Position numbers and translations under genes: made by a program
Notes under the pieces: model-generated
The model's database searches: none
What the model saw: the letters and a program-made list of their open reading frames with translations, nothing else
What the model was told of the DNA's origin: nothing
NCBI GenBank assembly: GCA_003194525.1
Contig: NBIV01000050.1
Location: forward strand, 186,001 to 250,000
Reading direction: 5' to 3'
Length of the DNA stretch: 64,000 nucleotides
Origin: Gracilariopsis chorda
Lineage: Eukaryota > Rhodophyta > Florideophyceae > Gracilariales > Gracilariaceae
Shown: in pieces, positions 43,466 through 53,380 of the stretch
How the letters are laid out: the number at the start of each line of letters is the position of its first letter
How positions within the stretch are numbered: position 1 is the first letter of the stretch

Positions 43466-43829
43466 TGTAAATGGAGCTACGCTAGCCACCAGTTGGAACG
43501 TGGAACACGGTCCCCTCGTTCCAACTGGAGGCAATAAATAAATGACCTCCCTGATCTGCCCTCCCCGCAAGGTCAGAGGAGAAGCCGGGGAGTGAAATAC
43601 AACCCCGCTACAAGCGAGTATCAGTATGTATTTTGTTTGCATAATACCATATTTTGGTGTTGGGAGTGTAAGACAATGTTGAACAGAGAAGTTTTAACTG
43701 CCACAACCAAGTAAGGAGAATGTAGCACAATGTAAGCAGTAAAAGTTGAGCCTCTCAAAGGCTTAATTTGGTACGTGGCATAATTTGAAGCGGCTGAATT
43801 TGCCTACGTCTCGTAAACACGCCTCTTGA

Positions 43830-45290
43830 ATTGACCGTTTCGAAGGTGTCAACCGTCAGCCCACACAAGGAGCACCAAGCAAAATCCCGCTCCTTCCAAC
43901 ATGACGACCGGTTTGCACAGCCACGACAATCATGCCACCTTCGATGCGGCTGGTGTCCGCGACATTCAAAACGCGGCATGAAGACCTTAAACTTCAGCAA
44001 ATTCAAAAGGAGGCTGCTTTGGAGCTGTTAAAAAAGGGAGTCTCCATCCGCCTAATGTCAACAGAAACTGATGTGTCAGCAGCAACCGTACAACGCATTC
44101 AAAAAAATTTACTAACTAAGAACAACACACAACTCCAAAAGCTCTTGGATACCATCATGCAGGCCGCCCATTCGTTTTCTCCGTTTCTGAACAAGTTTTG
44201 GTCGTAAACCGAGCAATTGAAACGGCTAAGCGAGGATTTGCACTGGACAACGGACAAATGAAGATGGCTTTGGCTGGCATAACGGAGGACGGACGGAAGA
44301 GTTCAGGAATGGTCTTCCCAGTGACGATGCAATGCGTCGATTCCGAGCAAAAAATCGCCAACTAACGCTCCGTAATGCCGAAAGTATTACACAGGCTCGT
44401 CTACCTGCCCAATCGTTTCATCATTTGAAGACACTAAGAGAAGTGTTGATGGAACTTGACAGAAAACACCCAGATTTTTTGTCGGATTCAACTCGTATTT
44501 GGGGCTACGAAGAAACCAGCCTACTCCCTGAGTTTGTACGACTGGTACAGAGTTCTTTCGCCCATCTGAAAGTCACAAAAGTGGAACAAGGCTGTCCACG
44601 AAAGGAAGTGGAAAGCATGTAACTGCAGGAATAACGGTGTCCGCTGCGGGAAATATCGCACCGATTATATTGATCGCGGCTGGTAAGCATAAAATGTCGC
44701 ACTGGCTTAAACCACTTAACTGGAAGGACTTTTTTGAGGAAGTCCGTAGCCCAAATTTGTTGACAAAGGAAGATTGGTGCTCATCTGATACATGCCTGTT
44801 GGTTCTTAAAAATGGTTCTGCAGAAAGTAAAAATATGCCTCTTATTTTGAAGCACATTGAAAAATTCACTTGAACTGTTGTGCAGAAAAAGAAGCCGGTC
44901 GTTCTAAGTTTGGATAGCCATAGTTCACGCCAGAGCGTTGAGTGGCTTGAAGTATGCGAAGGAGCTAATATAGAGGTCATAAAGCTTCCTGCTAACACAA
45001 ATCACTTTTTCTGGCCCTATGATAAGGCTGTGAACAAGACCTTCCAGGTGTGAATTGGTAAGACAAGGGAAATATTGATGCGACAGTGTCACATTTCGCA
45101 TTCCAATGTTGCACTCAAATTGAAGATGGGCATGGCTGTATTTTAAGCCATTACACCGCCCGTCACTCGCAAAGCATTCAGAGAAGCCCGAATGTTGCCG
45201 ATGGATTATCGGTTTATGGAACCAATTACCAAAAAGAGTTACTCTAACAACGCTCACATGATGTTGGAGAGTGGGTGCCGCACTGACCAT
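43830..45290 (+). mobile_element. Second pogo/DDE_1-type transposase remnant (pogo-B)
   Basis: A decayed transposase in several frames. The N-terminal region (about 43932-44160) reads ELLKKGVSIRLMSTETDVSAATVQRIQK, a helix-turn-helix of the pogo/psq sort. The DDE core is recognisable at about 44630-45050: TVSAAGNIAPIILI, then VVLSLDSHSSRQSVEWLEV with the second aspartate, then IKLPANTNHFFWPYDKAVNK with the third. It is distinct in sequence from the copy at 22154-23821, so these are two different elements. Multiple frame changes and stops; dead. Ends not located. Confidence 0.75.
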
Positions 45291-46089
45291 GCTACTTTTA
45301 ACCTTTCCACTCTTTCACTTTTCCACAACTAGCGCGCTAGTAGCAATCTTGTGTCACAAATTCATCACATGACACTTCTTGGCTTCATGCGTCCTTAATG
45401 CTTGCTGAGATTGCGATCCTTATGCGCAATTCGTATTCTATTATTCAGTTGCTGCACAAACGTATTGCGCATATCTTTGGCGCGAACAAAGCTTCAACGC
45501 CAAAAAAAAGTAATTGGATCAGGTAATTGGGCTGGATTTTAGCTGTTCGAGATATGCGAGTAATTTTGGCTTCAATGGGAAGCACTAAATCAGATAAGAA
45601 GGTGACAGCGTCTAGTTGTAGGTTTCTTAGAGCGGGTGCCGCCGCAAACAAGAAACATCAGCCGTAGACCGATGCAGAAAAATTTAGAAGGAATCAAGAC
45701 GAAAAAGAAGTGGAGCGTGGTGATGACATTCCAATTGCGCTGTGGCGCAAACGCCTGAAACGACTTGAGGCCGGTGGAAAGATTTTAGCGGGAGTAGACT
45801 TCAATCGTAACGCCACAGAAGCGTTGGTGACGCTCTGTGAACAACGTGATGAGCATTTCTGTTAAGGAGGCGCCGCTTCAAATTGTGCCTGTCAGCGTAA
45901 ACAGTGTTCTTGTTTCTGTGTCTCATGGCAGAAGAATCTTAGATTTTAGCCATATCTTTGACGATTTCCAGCCTCTTGTTAACTGCTTCAAATTGCGCCG
46001 GTGAGAGGGTGAGAGGGTTACCCAGAAAGTGGAAGTAATGACAGTCGTATTGTGGAGAATGGTCGGATGTTGTGTTTAACAGCTACATT

Positions 46090-46215
46090 TAATGAACGCA
46101 ATCCTGCAATTTGATGGGGAATTTGCTCATAGAATCTCCATCAGATTGCAATCCTTGATTGCAATCGTTGGGATTGCCATCGAATTGCAATCCCATCGAT
46201 TGAAACACACCCCTG
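46090..46215. repeat. Right subterminal region of the 25-kb TIR element
   Basis: Seven or so GCAATC/GATTGC motifs in both orientations within 120 bp, ending at CACCCCTG. It mirrors the motif cluster inside the left terminus. Confidence 0.75.
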
Positions 46216-46559
46216 ACTACACTACACTCAGGAAAAAGAGACTCCAGGCCACATAACTTAATAAGACCACTATAGACTTGCTTCAAGATTGCTTGCGTAC
46301 AATATCGTGTCATTAGCACGATATTGTGGGCACGCAATCTATACACAATTTGGCGTGGGTTGACGCTATTGCGCTGGGAAACAATCTCGTAGAAGAAATC
46401 CGTTAATCGCCCTGCATTGAGCTTAGTATAAGCGTCATGATACCCCCCCTCTTAAGGCCGGATGAATGCATGGATTAGGTTTATGTTAAATTCTATCACG
46501 CTAGATAGAAACAAGAACAACCGAAGTGCTATTAGCACAATTCTTTACGGGGCACGTGT

Positions 46560-46860
46560 CAAAACTACATCTGGTAGCAACATGCCTCTAGAAGAAACGC
46601 TGTTTGTACGACTGTTCATGCAGAGCAAAGAAGGATGTTGAACGCTACGTGCTCCGATGCCAGCTGACAAAAAAATGCCAGGATAGAACACTCGCCAGGT
46701 TTGCGCGAGCGAAGGGGAAAGTCAGTCAATGATATTATTGGACAGTCGCCGCAGAAATTCCTTGGTTTCCTGCGGAGAGAAAAGTATCTTTATCCAGATA
46801 TGTCTTACCTTTATGTTGTAATTAGACATCAAGGACCCACAGTAAAGAAGCAGAAGATAG
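46560..46860 (+). mobile_element. LINE 3' end, copy 1
   Basis: Encodes the last part of a non-LTR retrotransposon protein (VERYVLRCQLTKK ... GKSVNDIIGQSPQKFLGFLRRE) and then its 3' untranslated tail through GGACCCACAGTAAAGAAG. The same tail recurs in inverse orientation near 58.4 and 61.7 kb. Confidence 0.7.
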
Positions 46861-46869
46861 GAGCAACAC

Positions 46870-47473
46870 GTAGGGAGATTGGTACAACCTCATATTTTGC
46901 AATCCAATCGATTGCGTTCCCCTCTTCGATGCAAAGCGTATCACAAATCCTAAGTGTTATTAGCGAAAGGGAAGACTGTTCCATCGATATCGTTGGATAA
47001 CCGGTCATTGCGGTCTTCCGCAAAATGAACGGGTAGATAGCCTTGCAAAACAGGGCTTAAGCACTTCCTTGAAAGATCAAGTCAAAGTCCCGATCTACTT
47101 TGAGGACTCTAAAACACGAATCATGGCGGCTTCGAGAGCCAAACCCTTCATCAGTGATGTCCCAGACCAACTAGAGGACATCATATCGTTTCGAAAAGCA
47201 GAAGTTACGCTGTCACAAATCTACGTAGGGCACACCCCGAAGCTCCATCCGGTTGCTACCTACACAGAAAGAAAGCCGTCACAGTGCGACTGCAGCACAC
47301 ACGCTACCAATGATGTGGAACATTTTGTGCTGCGTTGCGCCAAGCGGACGGAATCTAGAAGACGCGAGCTCCCTGCTCCTGCAGAAAGAAGAGGTAAGAC
47401 TTTAGCGGAGATAGTCCACCAGTGGCCACAAAAGTTGTTAGCTTTCCTGAGGAGAGAGAGGTTTTTCACATGA
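46870..47473 (+). mobile_element. LINE 3' end, copy 2, with RNase H domain
   Basis: A truncated non-LTR element. An RNase H C-terminal part (RWITGHCGLPQNERVDSLAKQG at about 46985-47055) precedes a region with the terminal zinc-finger-like CDCSTHATNDVEHFVLRC and the ending GKTLAEIVHQWPQKLLAFLRRERFF. RNase H downstream of the reverse transcriptase is typical of the I/R1-like LINE groups. The reverse transcriptase is missing, and one frame change lies inside the RNase H. Confidence 0.75.
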
Positions 47474-47559
47474 GCAACCACTATCAGCGTGCCGAAACCA
47501 GGCATGCTGAACCCACAAGAAAGAAGAAGATTTCGTTCCGCGCCTTGATCGATAGTATC

Positions 47560-48655
47560 TGGCTTTCTGTCGTATCCCACGCTCAAAGACAGGTGATGGG
47601 ATTAAAACTGGAGGCAAACTACGAAACGTTGTTTAGCCTAGTTGTTCAAGAGGTGATAGAAACCACGAATGATGTTGACAGGATGAAGGCTTTAGGTCTG
47701 CAGTTTGCGGAAGGCGCAAGCCGCATTCCAATCAACGAACGTCGCGCGGTGAAATGGTTTGAAACAGCAGTGAAGACGTCTGATCAGATGAGCGCCAAGT
47801 ACAATCTTGCAGTTATGCTAACATTATGCGAGGATAGGGTGGAACCTGATCCCACAAAAGCGGTTCAACTACTGAAGGAAGTGGTTGTTGCAAGGACGCG
47901 ATTCTGCATTTGGCATCAGTGTTGGGGACGTGGAAACAAGTGGAGGACCACGTATTCGCTGCGGCTTTATACGATTATGCAGCACGTAAATTTGACTGTG
48001 CTGAAGCGATGGAACGGCTTCGGACAAATTGATTTTGTTTTGCCCACCGAGGGTGATTCGACATGCGTTGGCGTTGTTTGAAAAACATTATGAACTGGTG
48101 AAAGATCGTCGATCTCTGGCGACTCAAATGGTGCTCTTGTTCTTTGGGCGGCAGGAGTACCTGCCGACACGAGACGAGCGCGAGAACTCTTCAAGGCGTA
48201 TCGATCCCTGAAACCTGATTCTATGCTAATGGCTGGATTACTTAGCTGAGGGATAAGGGGAGTGATTGAACGTGACCGAGCTTTGGCATTGAAGTTGTTG
48301 CAATCGGGGGAGGAAGTACCTGACGCTCCCAAGAAACTTTTGCATTCAACACTGATTGGTGAGGAGGTGTGTGATGATGACGAGGAAGGTTTGGTGGATT
48401 ATGGAAGTGCGGTAGAACTCTTGGAAAGTGCTCTAAATGACGAAGCTCATCGTGACACATATGTGTGGGTACGGTTGTATCTGCGATCAAGCACGATTGG
48501 GTTACCTATACAAGGGGATCCAGATCGACTTTCGTTATGTATGAAGCGATACGGAGCGATTGGCGATTTTGTACGGCTGAATTCGGGAGGCTTACTACTG
48601 GAGCAATGGGGTTAATGGAAGGCGAAAGCAAGAAGGGTGTAGACTCTACACTGTA
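47560..48655 (+). pseudogene. Sel1-like repeat protein pseudogene
   Basis: Fragments of Sel1-type (TPR-like) helical repeats in successive frames: RAVKWFETAVKTSDQMSAKYNLAVMLTLCEDRVEPDPTKAVQLLKEVV (about 47735-47890), then HALALFEKHYELVKDRRSLA (about 48064-48120), then DRALALKLLQSGEEVPDAP (about 48270-48330) and YGSAVELLESALNDE (about 48400-48440). The pattern A-x-x-W-F-x-x-A-V and Y-N-L-A-x-M identifies the repeat. Such proteins act as scaffolds, for example in ERAD or signalling. At least two frame changes and stops break it. It follows directly after a LINE 3' end, which may have removed its original 5' part. Confidence 0.65.
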
Positions 48656-50531
48656 GAGCTTTTGAGATCAGTTCCGAGTCGTGGTGTAGGGACATGGCTG
48701 CTCTGAACTTGGGATATTTGTTGTGGCATGGACTCGGAGGGGTAGAAAGACCGTGCGCATGGCGCGGAATTGTTTGAGTTGGGGTTTGACAGATGTGGAG
48801 ACGTACTGAGCGGCGCATTACTCGCTGGTGCGATAGCGGAGGGATGGGGGGATGTCAAAGCGGATGTACAACATGTGTAACACTACAAGCTATTCGAGGA
48901 CAGTACAATCACGCATGTAGCACTTCAAGCCAGTCTAGTCACATGTAGTCTGGACTTCAAGCTAGTTGTCGACAGTAGAGTTACATTCACAGCACTATAA
49001 GCTCGTGGAGTAACGTTTAGTGTCTCTCCTAGCCGTTAGGAGTTTTTCATTCTACAGATGTTGTGACTCAAAGACAGTCTGCAGTTTGCTATAAAGACGT
49101 GAAGATGATGGAGTCCTTCGAGAGAGAAGGGACCCCATCACTTCATTCATCAGCTCTCCATTATTTCCGTGATCAGTGTTACAACATGCGGCTTGGATCT
49201 GGCGTCATGTAGAAGCGTGCTGTCGAGTGGTGGGAGCGGATGGGAAGGTGTATGAACTGGTTAGTACAGTTATTTCAGGGGACCTGGTGAGGAAGATTGA
49301 ACGGGCTGCTAGGGAGATGGACGAAAGTGAGGGGGAATATGTTCTAGCGGAGGAGGATGATGCGGGTGGTCTAAGTTTGGGTCTGGAGGATATTAATGAT
49401 ATTGTACGTTTGCACAGTAGGGGTGAATAGCTGGCAGCACGTAATATTCCTAACTGCAGACAGCTTAGAGGCTATAACCGTGTAGAGTTCCGTACCGACC
49501 GCGACAAGTTGGATGGCTTCCTCGAGGATGCAATCTCGAGCGTTTTCAAGGTTGTCCTGCACCGAACTTAGTGAGTGGCACCAATTGCATGCAACGAACA
49601 TATTGATACCTCTTACCTTATTTGGATTAGGGCACGTTCGTGTCAAGGGTAGGAAACTACCTCACAAAAAGCTCTTGTAGGTCCCTCCTTGGCCATCGTT
49701 GAGTCAGGAACCGCGTCAGGACAAAAACGGCGCCGTGTAGCACGTCCTCGACTGAAGTTTATGTCCATAGCAGTGCAGCTTGTCCACTGGCGGCGTAGAT
49801 AACTGCTCCCACGTACGGCGCGCCAATTGGCCATAGCCGCAGTAAACTGCGCCACCAAAATCGGCCAAAGCGCCTCCCCGCACAGAAATGCCGCCTGCTT
49901 GGGACACACCACGTGAGCGACGTGTTGCGTGCGAAACAATTCGCACCTCATCAGAAGTACGGCAACGTCCACAAAGCTGCTCGTGGACGCGTCGAAAACG
50001 GGATGCGTTTCTTCCGCACATGCGGCAATTGCACGCCCACCACACACAGCCGGTAACAGCGCTGAAAATGCGATCGCCATGCGCTCTCGCCAATCACCAC
50101 CCGTGGAGCCCGTCAAATCCCATTCGTTCTGGACCCAACCGCGCCAAGCCCTTGCACTTGTGGCTCGTTCTTCGCCTTGCCTACCTTGTCTGTCGTTTCA
50201 TCCCCAATATAACCGGGCATCCCTGTCCAGATGGTGCTCCTCGATCGGCAACCCTCCCTCTATCTCCACCCTCCCAATTCGCCCCTTTACCCCACCCCAC
50301 CTCCTCACTTGAACCTCGTCTTAACTGCCCGTTTCTCAGCTTCCCTCTTTCCTCTGGTCAAGCTGCAACACCGCTGTGATACGGTGCTGCTGCGATCTCT
50401 CTACCTTCAGCGAATGGCATTAGAACCCGTCGTAACCTTCCGTCACTCCCAGGTACACGGCGGTACTTCACTGTTTTGACCTTTCACCCATCAGTCTCCT
50501 ACACCACTCCCACACACATACACACCTCGCA
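48656..50531. other. Region between Sel1 pseudogene and GT11-like gene
   Basis: No convincing gene. Degenerate short repeats of the form ACTTCAAGCTAG / AGTCTAGTCACATG occur at about 48880-49010. A small frame at 49176-49430 (84 codons, acidic C-terminal half DESEGEYVLAEEDDAGG) could be a remnant but is not supported by any family. The last few hundred bases are pyrimidine-rich, as expected for the glycosyltransferase promoter and 5' UTR. Confidence 0.45.
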
Positions 50532-52172
50532 ATGACGCTCTCCAAGTCGAATTCGCTGAAACGCGCACTGCCATCGCTTCCGCCGCCAGAACCGAAGCGC
50601 ACCCGCAAGGCCGTCGCAGCAGACTGTGCTGAACTCGCCACTTTGCTTCTCAGCCACGCGCGTCACACTGAGTCATCAAATGCTCATCTCTCTCCGGAAG
50701 CCCTCTTACGCACGGCCTATCCAGATCGTCTACCCCAGTTGCTCTCCAATATCAATGCCTTTGTCGGTCCCGCTGCATTCGACCAGGATCACAGTTTCAA
50801 GCAAATTCAGTTTGATGAACCGGAAGACGACTATACCGATGCGGTCGTGCCGTCTATCCCGACTGATGTGCCTCTACTCCCTCGTCGTCAGTCTATAGTG
50901 CTTCCTGAGCAGCAGTTCCACGTCGTTCCCGAACCGCTTTCCAAACCTGTCAAGCCGGCCACTGCTTACAAGGCCCAGACTGAGATCGCAATATCCCGAA
51001 TCTTCCAATTGGGAAATACAGCCGCTGTTGCAGATCCGACCATACCAGCTCGGATTCCATATGAAGGACCGTCACTCCTCACCATGACCGCTTTTGGAGA
51101 ACTGGGTCGCTTCGGTAACCAAATGCTGCAATACATGTTTCTACGCGCTTATGCAAAGCGTCATGGAATTGCCCAAATCCAGTTACCGCCTTGGGTGGGC
51201 GCTTCGTTGTTTGGTTTGAATGATGCACCTGTGCAACGCGCTCTACCTCCCGTCGTTGAGTATCGTGATACACTTGCCAATTCTACATTCACCACTGATC
51301 TGATTGATTATGTGAAGAGGGCTAATCCGAACTTCAACGTCAACGAGTTGGTGCCCGATTCACTCGATATGGGCATTGTACCGGATCATCAGAGCGTGAA
51401 GAATGTTGATGTGTGGGGTTGGTTCCAATGGCACACCTCGTACTATGCACCGTATAAGCAGTTGATTCAGAGTGTTTTCACGCCTGTCCCGGAGCTAAAG
51501 GCGCATATGGAGAATGTATTTGAGAGGGAACTCCGCTTCCGAGATGGTGTTCGCCGTACTGTGGTCGGTCTTCATCTCCGACTTGGAGATTACAAGAACA
51601 TTGCTGCAAGCTCATTTGGGTATTGCGCCCCGACTGCGTGGTATCTCAATTGGCTGCAGAAAATCTGGCCCACGTTGGATAATCCTGTTCTGTTTGTGGC
51701 ATCTGATGACATCAATGCTGTGCTACGTGACTTTGCAGAGTACAATCCACTGACTGCGGATGCGATTGGAATGGGTATGCCCGATGACATGAAAACGCTG
51801 AAGGCAGGCTTCTTCCCGGATTGGTTTGGCCTGACCCAGTGCGATGTGCTGGCCATTTCGAATTCGACGTTCAGTTTTTCAGCGTGTATGATGAATCATC
51901 AGCCGAACGCTCGCTTCTTCCGTGCGCATTACCGCGGCGTCATGGAAGCGTTTGAGCCGTGGAATGCGGATCCCATTATGCATCGCGACATGAACAAGGC
52001 GGGCCTATCGGCGGCATTGGAAACTTTACAACTTGTCTACAACACGCAGGGATCGCGTGGTGTGGCGAAGAACTTGTTGTATGAGTTGCCGTACTATGGG
52101 CTTCGCTCAGCTATCATGAAGGCGGTTCTGTGGAAGCAGGCGCGAAGCAAACTAACCGCCGCCTCTGCTTGA
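50532..52172 (+). CDS. GT11-like glycosyltransferase (alpha-1,2-fucosyltransferase family)
   Basis: A single-exon 546-aa protein starting at ATG 50532 (MTLSKSNSLKRALPSL). The N-terminal 180 residues are disordered and Pro-rich with a basic patch (PEPKRTRKAV) and no hydrophobic anchor. The catalytic part shows the GT11 signature GELGRFGNQMLQYM at about 189-202 (family form GRLGNQMFQY), the nucleotide-sugar motif VVGLHLRLGDY at about 345-355 (family form H-x-R-x-G-D-Y), VASDD at about 390, and the C-terminal AISNSTFSFSACMMN at about 441-455 (family form N-S-S-F-S-W-W). Family members transfer fucose from GDP-fucose to galactose; the actual donor and acceptor in this organism are not known. Lack of a signal anchor is odd for a Golgi enzyme. 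Confidence 0.8.
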   Translation: MTLSKSNSLKRALPSLPPPEPKRTRKAVAADCAELATLLLSHARHTESSNAHLSPEALLRTAYPDRLPQLLSNINAFVGPAAFDQDHSFKQIQFDEPEDDYTDAVVPSIPTDVPLLPRRQSIVLPEQQFHVVPEPLSKPVKPATAYKAQTEIAISRIFQLGNTAAVADPTIPARIPYEGPSLLTMTAFGELGRFGNQMLQYMFLRAYAKRHGIAQIQLPPWVGASLFGLNDAPVQRALPPVVEYRDTLANSTFTTDLIDYVKRANPNFNVNELVPDSLDMGIVPDHQSVKNVDVWGWFQWHTSYYAPYKQLIQSVFTPVPELKAHMENVFERELRFRDGVRRTVVGLHLRLGDYKNIAASSFGYCAPTAWYLNWLQKIWPTLDNPVLFVASDDINAVLRDFAEYNPLTADAIGMGMPDDMKTLKAGFFPDWFGLTQCDVLAISNSTFSFSACMMNHQPNARFFRAHYRGVMEAFEPWNADPIMHRDMNKAGLSAALETLQLVYNTQGSRGVAKNLLYELPYYGLRSAIMKAVLWKQARSKLTAASA

Positions 52173-53380
52173 GGGGCAGTTTGTTCTGAAGAGTGTTTTT
52201 CAATCTTTGTGAGGTTTTGTAATACTTCTTGGAGTTATAGAATGAGATGCTGCTTTTGTGTTCCAGCGCTTGAACTGCAACATTCTTGGGCCCTGTCTGC
52301 ATATGGACATGGACAAAAATCTATCTTGTCCATTGTCCACGAATTTGGGGTCGCGCGACCCCACGGAAGAGACACTTTGGAATCGTTCTATCAGATTTGT
52401 TTTTAAAATTTCGCTAAGTAAACATGAATTGTTTTTAATTCTTTTCCCGGTGCAGTGCCAAAAACCCATGTTCATGTCCATATGTAGACAGGACCTTAGC
52501 TATGGCGGTGATGCCTCTTTGCATGAAGGGCACTGGACGCTTGTTCAAATGAACACGTGCTTTCAACGATTTGTACCTTTGCGTGGCCAGGGTGAACAGC
52601 TGCTGATCGCAGTACAAGGGTAACTTGTCGGCCAGGTCCACGAGAAAAAAGTACACACGCAATAACGAGACGCAAGCAAGGTTTCACAAGTTATGTTAAA
52701 GGGTTAGCAATCTTGGGATGAGATCTCCCATGAACGGTATCTGCACCCTTGGTACGTGTGCCTTCCCGACGAACACGTTATCCACCACTGTCGTCGATGC
52801 AAGAAAGCGACCGGTGGTGCAATAATCGGGGCTCGGCTTCAGTTGGCCTCCGCTTGATAACGCACCTCGCACCGGCTGATAGCGAACACGCATCTACTTG
52901 TGTGGGAGCTCACTACAAGTAACGCTGGACAAGCTCGCATCAGTGTCTGGCCGGACACTTTTGTAGCCCCGTCGTCCCACAACGTGTACAGGTATCACAA
53001 GTAGTACTGATACGTGTTTCTCAGTGGTTGGGCCACGTGTACTCCAGAAATGACTAACTGCTCACCAAATTATTAAAAATACAGCGCATGGAAAGCCTTT
53101 CATCTTCGAGACACTGGCGCGCGTCAAAATAGAACAACGTTGCCACGGCGGACACCCGGCAGACGCACAGCCTTGTCGACTGCCTGCCGTAATTTGGCAC
53201 TCGCTGCGAGAGCGCGCACCGCCGACTCCGCGTTGCAGCCCGACTTGAGAGTCCGCGTGCGTGTCCCAAGGCGAAAACGACGTCGCCGCTGTTTCTTTCC
53301 CGCGACGCGCACTTACTCCCTCCCCATCTCGCATTCCCTCTGCGGTTCTTGCGACTCCTTCCCCCCTTGCATTACGACTA
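52173..53380. other. Intergenic region with a MITE
   Basis: Contains the MITE at 52289-52494. The remaining sequence has only shadow frames. The last 300 bp precede the E2 gene and are its probable promoter. Confidence 0.5.
52289..52494. mobile_element. About 205-bp MITE with long inverted termini
   Basis: Left end GGCCCTGTCTGCATATGGAC, right end the complement of an almost identical stretch (TCCTGTCTACATATGGAC), extending at least 25 bp with few mismatches. Inside is a perfect 16-nt palindrome GGGGTCGCGCGACCCC (52347-52362). Neither end has an obvious target duplication. It lies about 120 bp after the stop of the glycosyltransferase, so it may be part of that transcript's 3' UTR. Confidence 0.75.

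Larger units (their letters stand above)
24123..43612 (+). mobile_element. Copia-2: old Ty1/copia element interrupted by two later LTR insertions
   Basis: Two 147-bp repeats, each TGT...CTACA, lie in direct orientation at 24123-24269 and 43466-43612. A perfect 5-bp duplication AGCGA flanks them (24118-24122, 43613-43617). Right after the left repeat comes TGGTAGCATCACC, a plausible tRNA primer-binding site. Between them are the parts of one copia polyprotein (26329-26887, 27731-30864, 42373-42652), separated by a solo LTR and a full gypsy element. By eye 16 of 147 LTR positions differ (about 11 %), so it is old. The coding region has roughly eight breaks besides the insertions. I see no clear polypurine tract before the right LTR, which leaves some doubt that these LTRs belong to this polyprotein. 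Confidence 0.82.
21166..46215. mobile_element. hAT-type TIR element, 25 kb, enlarged by nested insertions
   Basis: The ends are inverted: left CAGAGGTGGGAACAATC, right complement CAGGGGTGTGTTTCAATC, both of the CAGRGGTG type seen in hAT elements. A perfect 8-bp direct duplication ACTACACT flanks them (21158-21165 and 46216-46223), the hAT signature. Both ends carry dense GCAATC/GATTGC subterminal motifs. No hAT transposase remains inside; the interior holds two pogo-like remnants, Copia-2, a solo LTR and a gypsy element. The original was probably a short non-autonomous element. The duplication itself is composed of a simple ACTAC repeat, so a small chance of coincidence remains. Confidence 0.75.

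Noticed and set aside
49643-50312. Overlapping plus and minus frames of 125-163 codons upstream of the glycosyltransferase
   Set aside because: Opposite frames of similar length in GC-rich DNA with no family pattern. More likely promoter and 5' UTR sequence.
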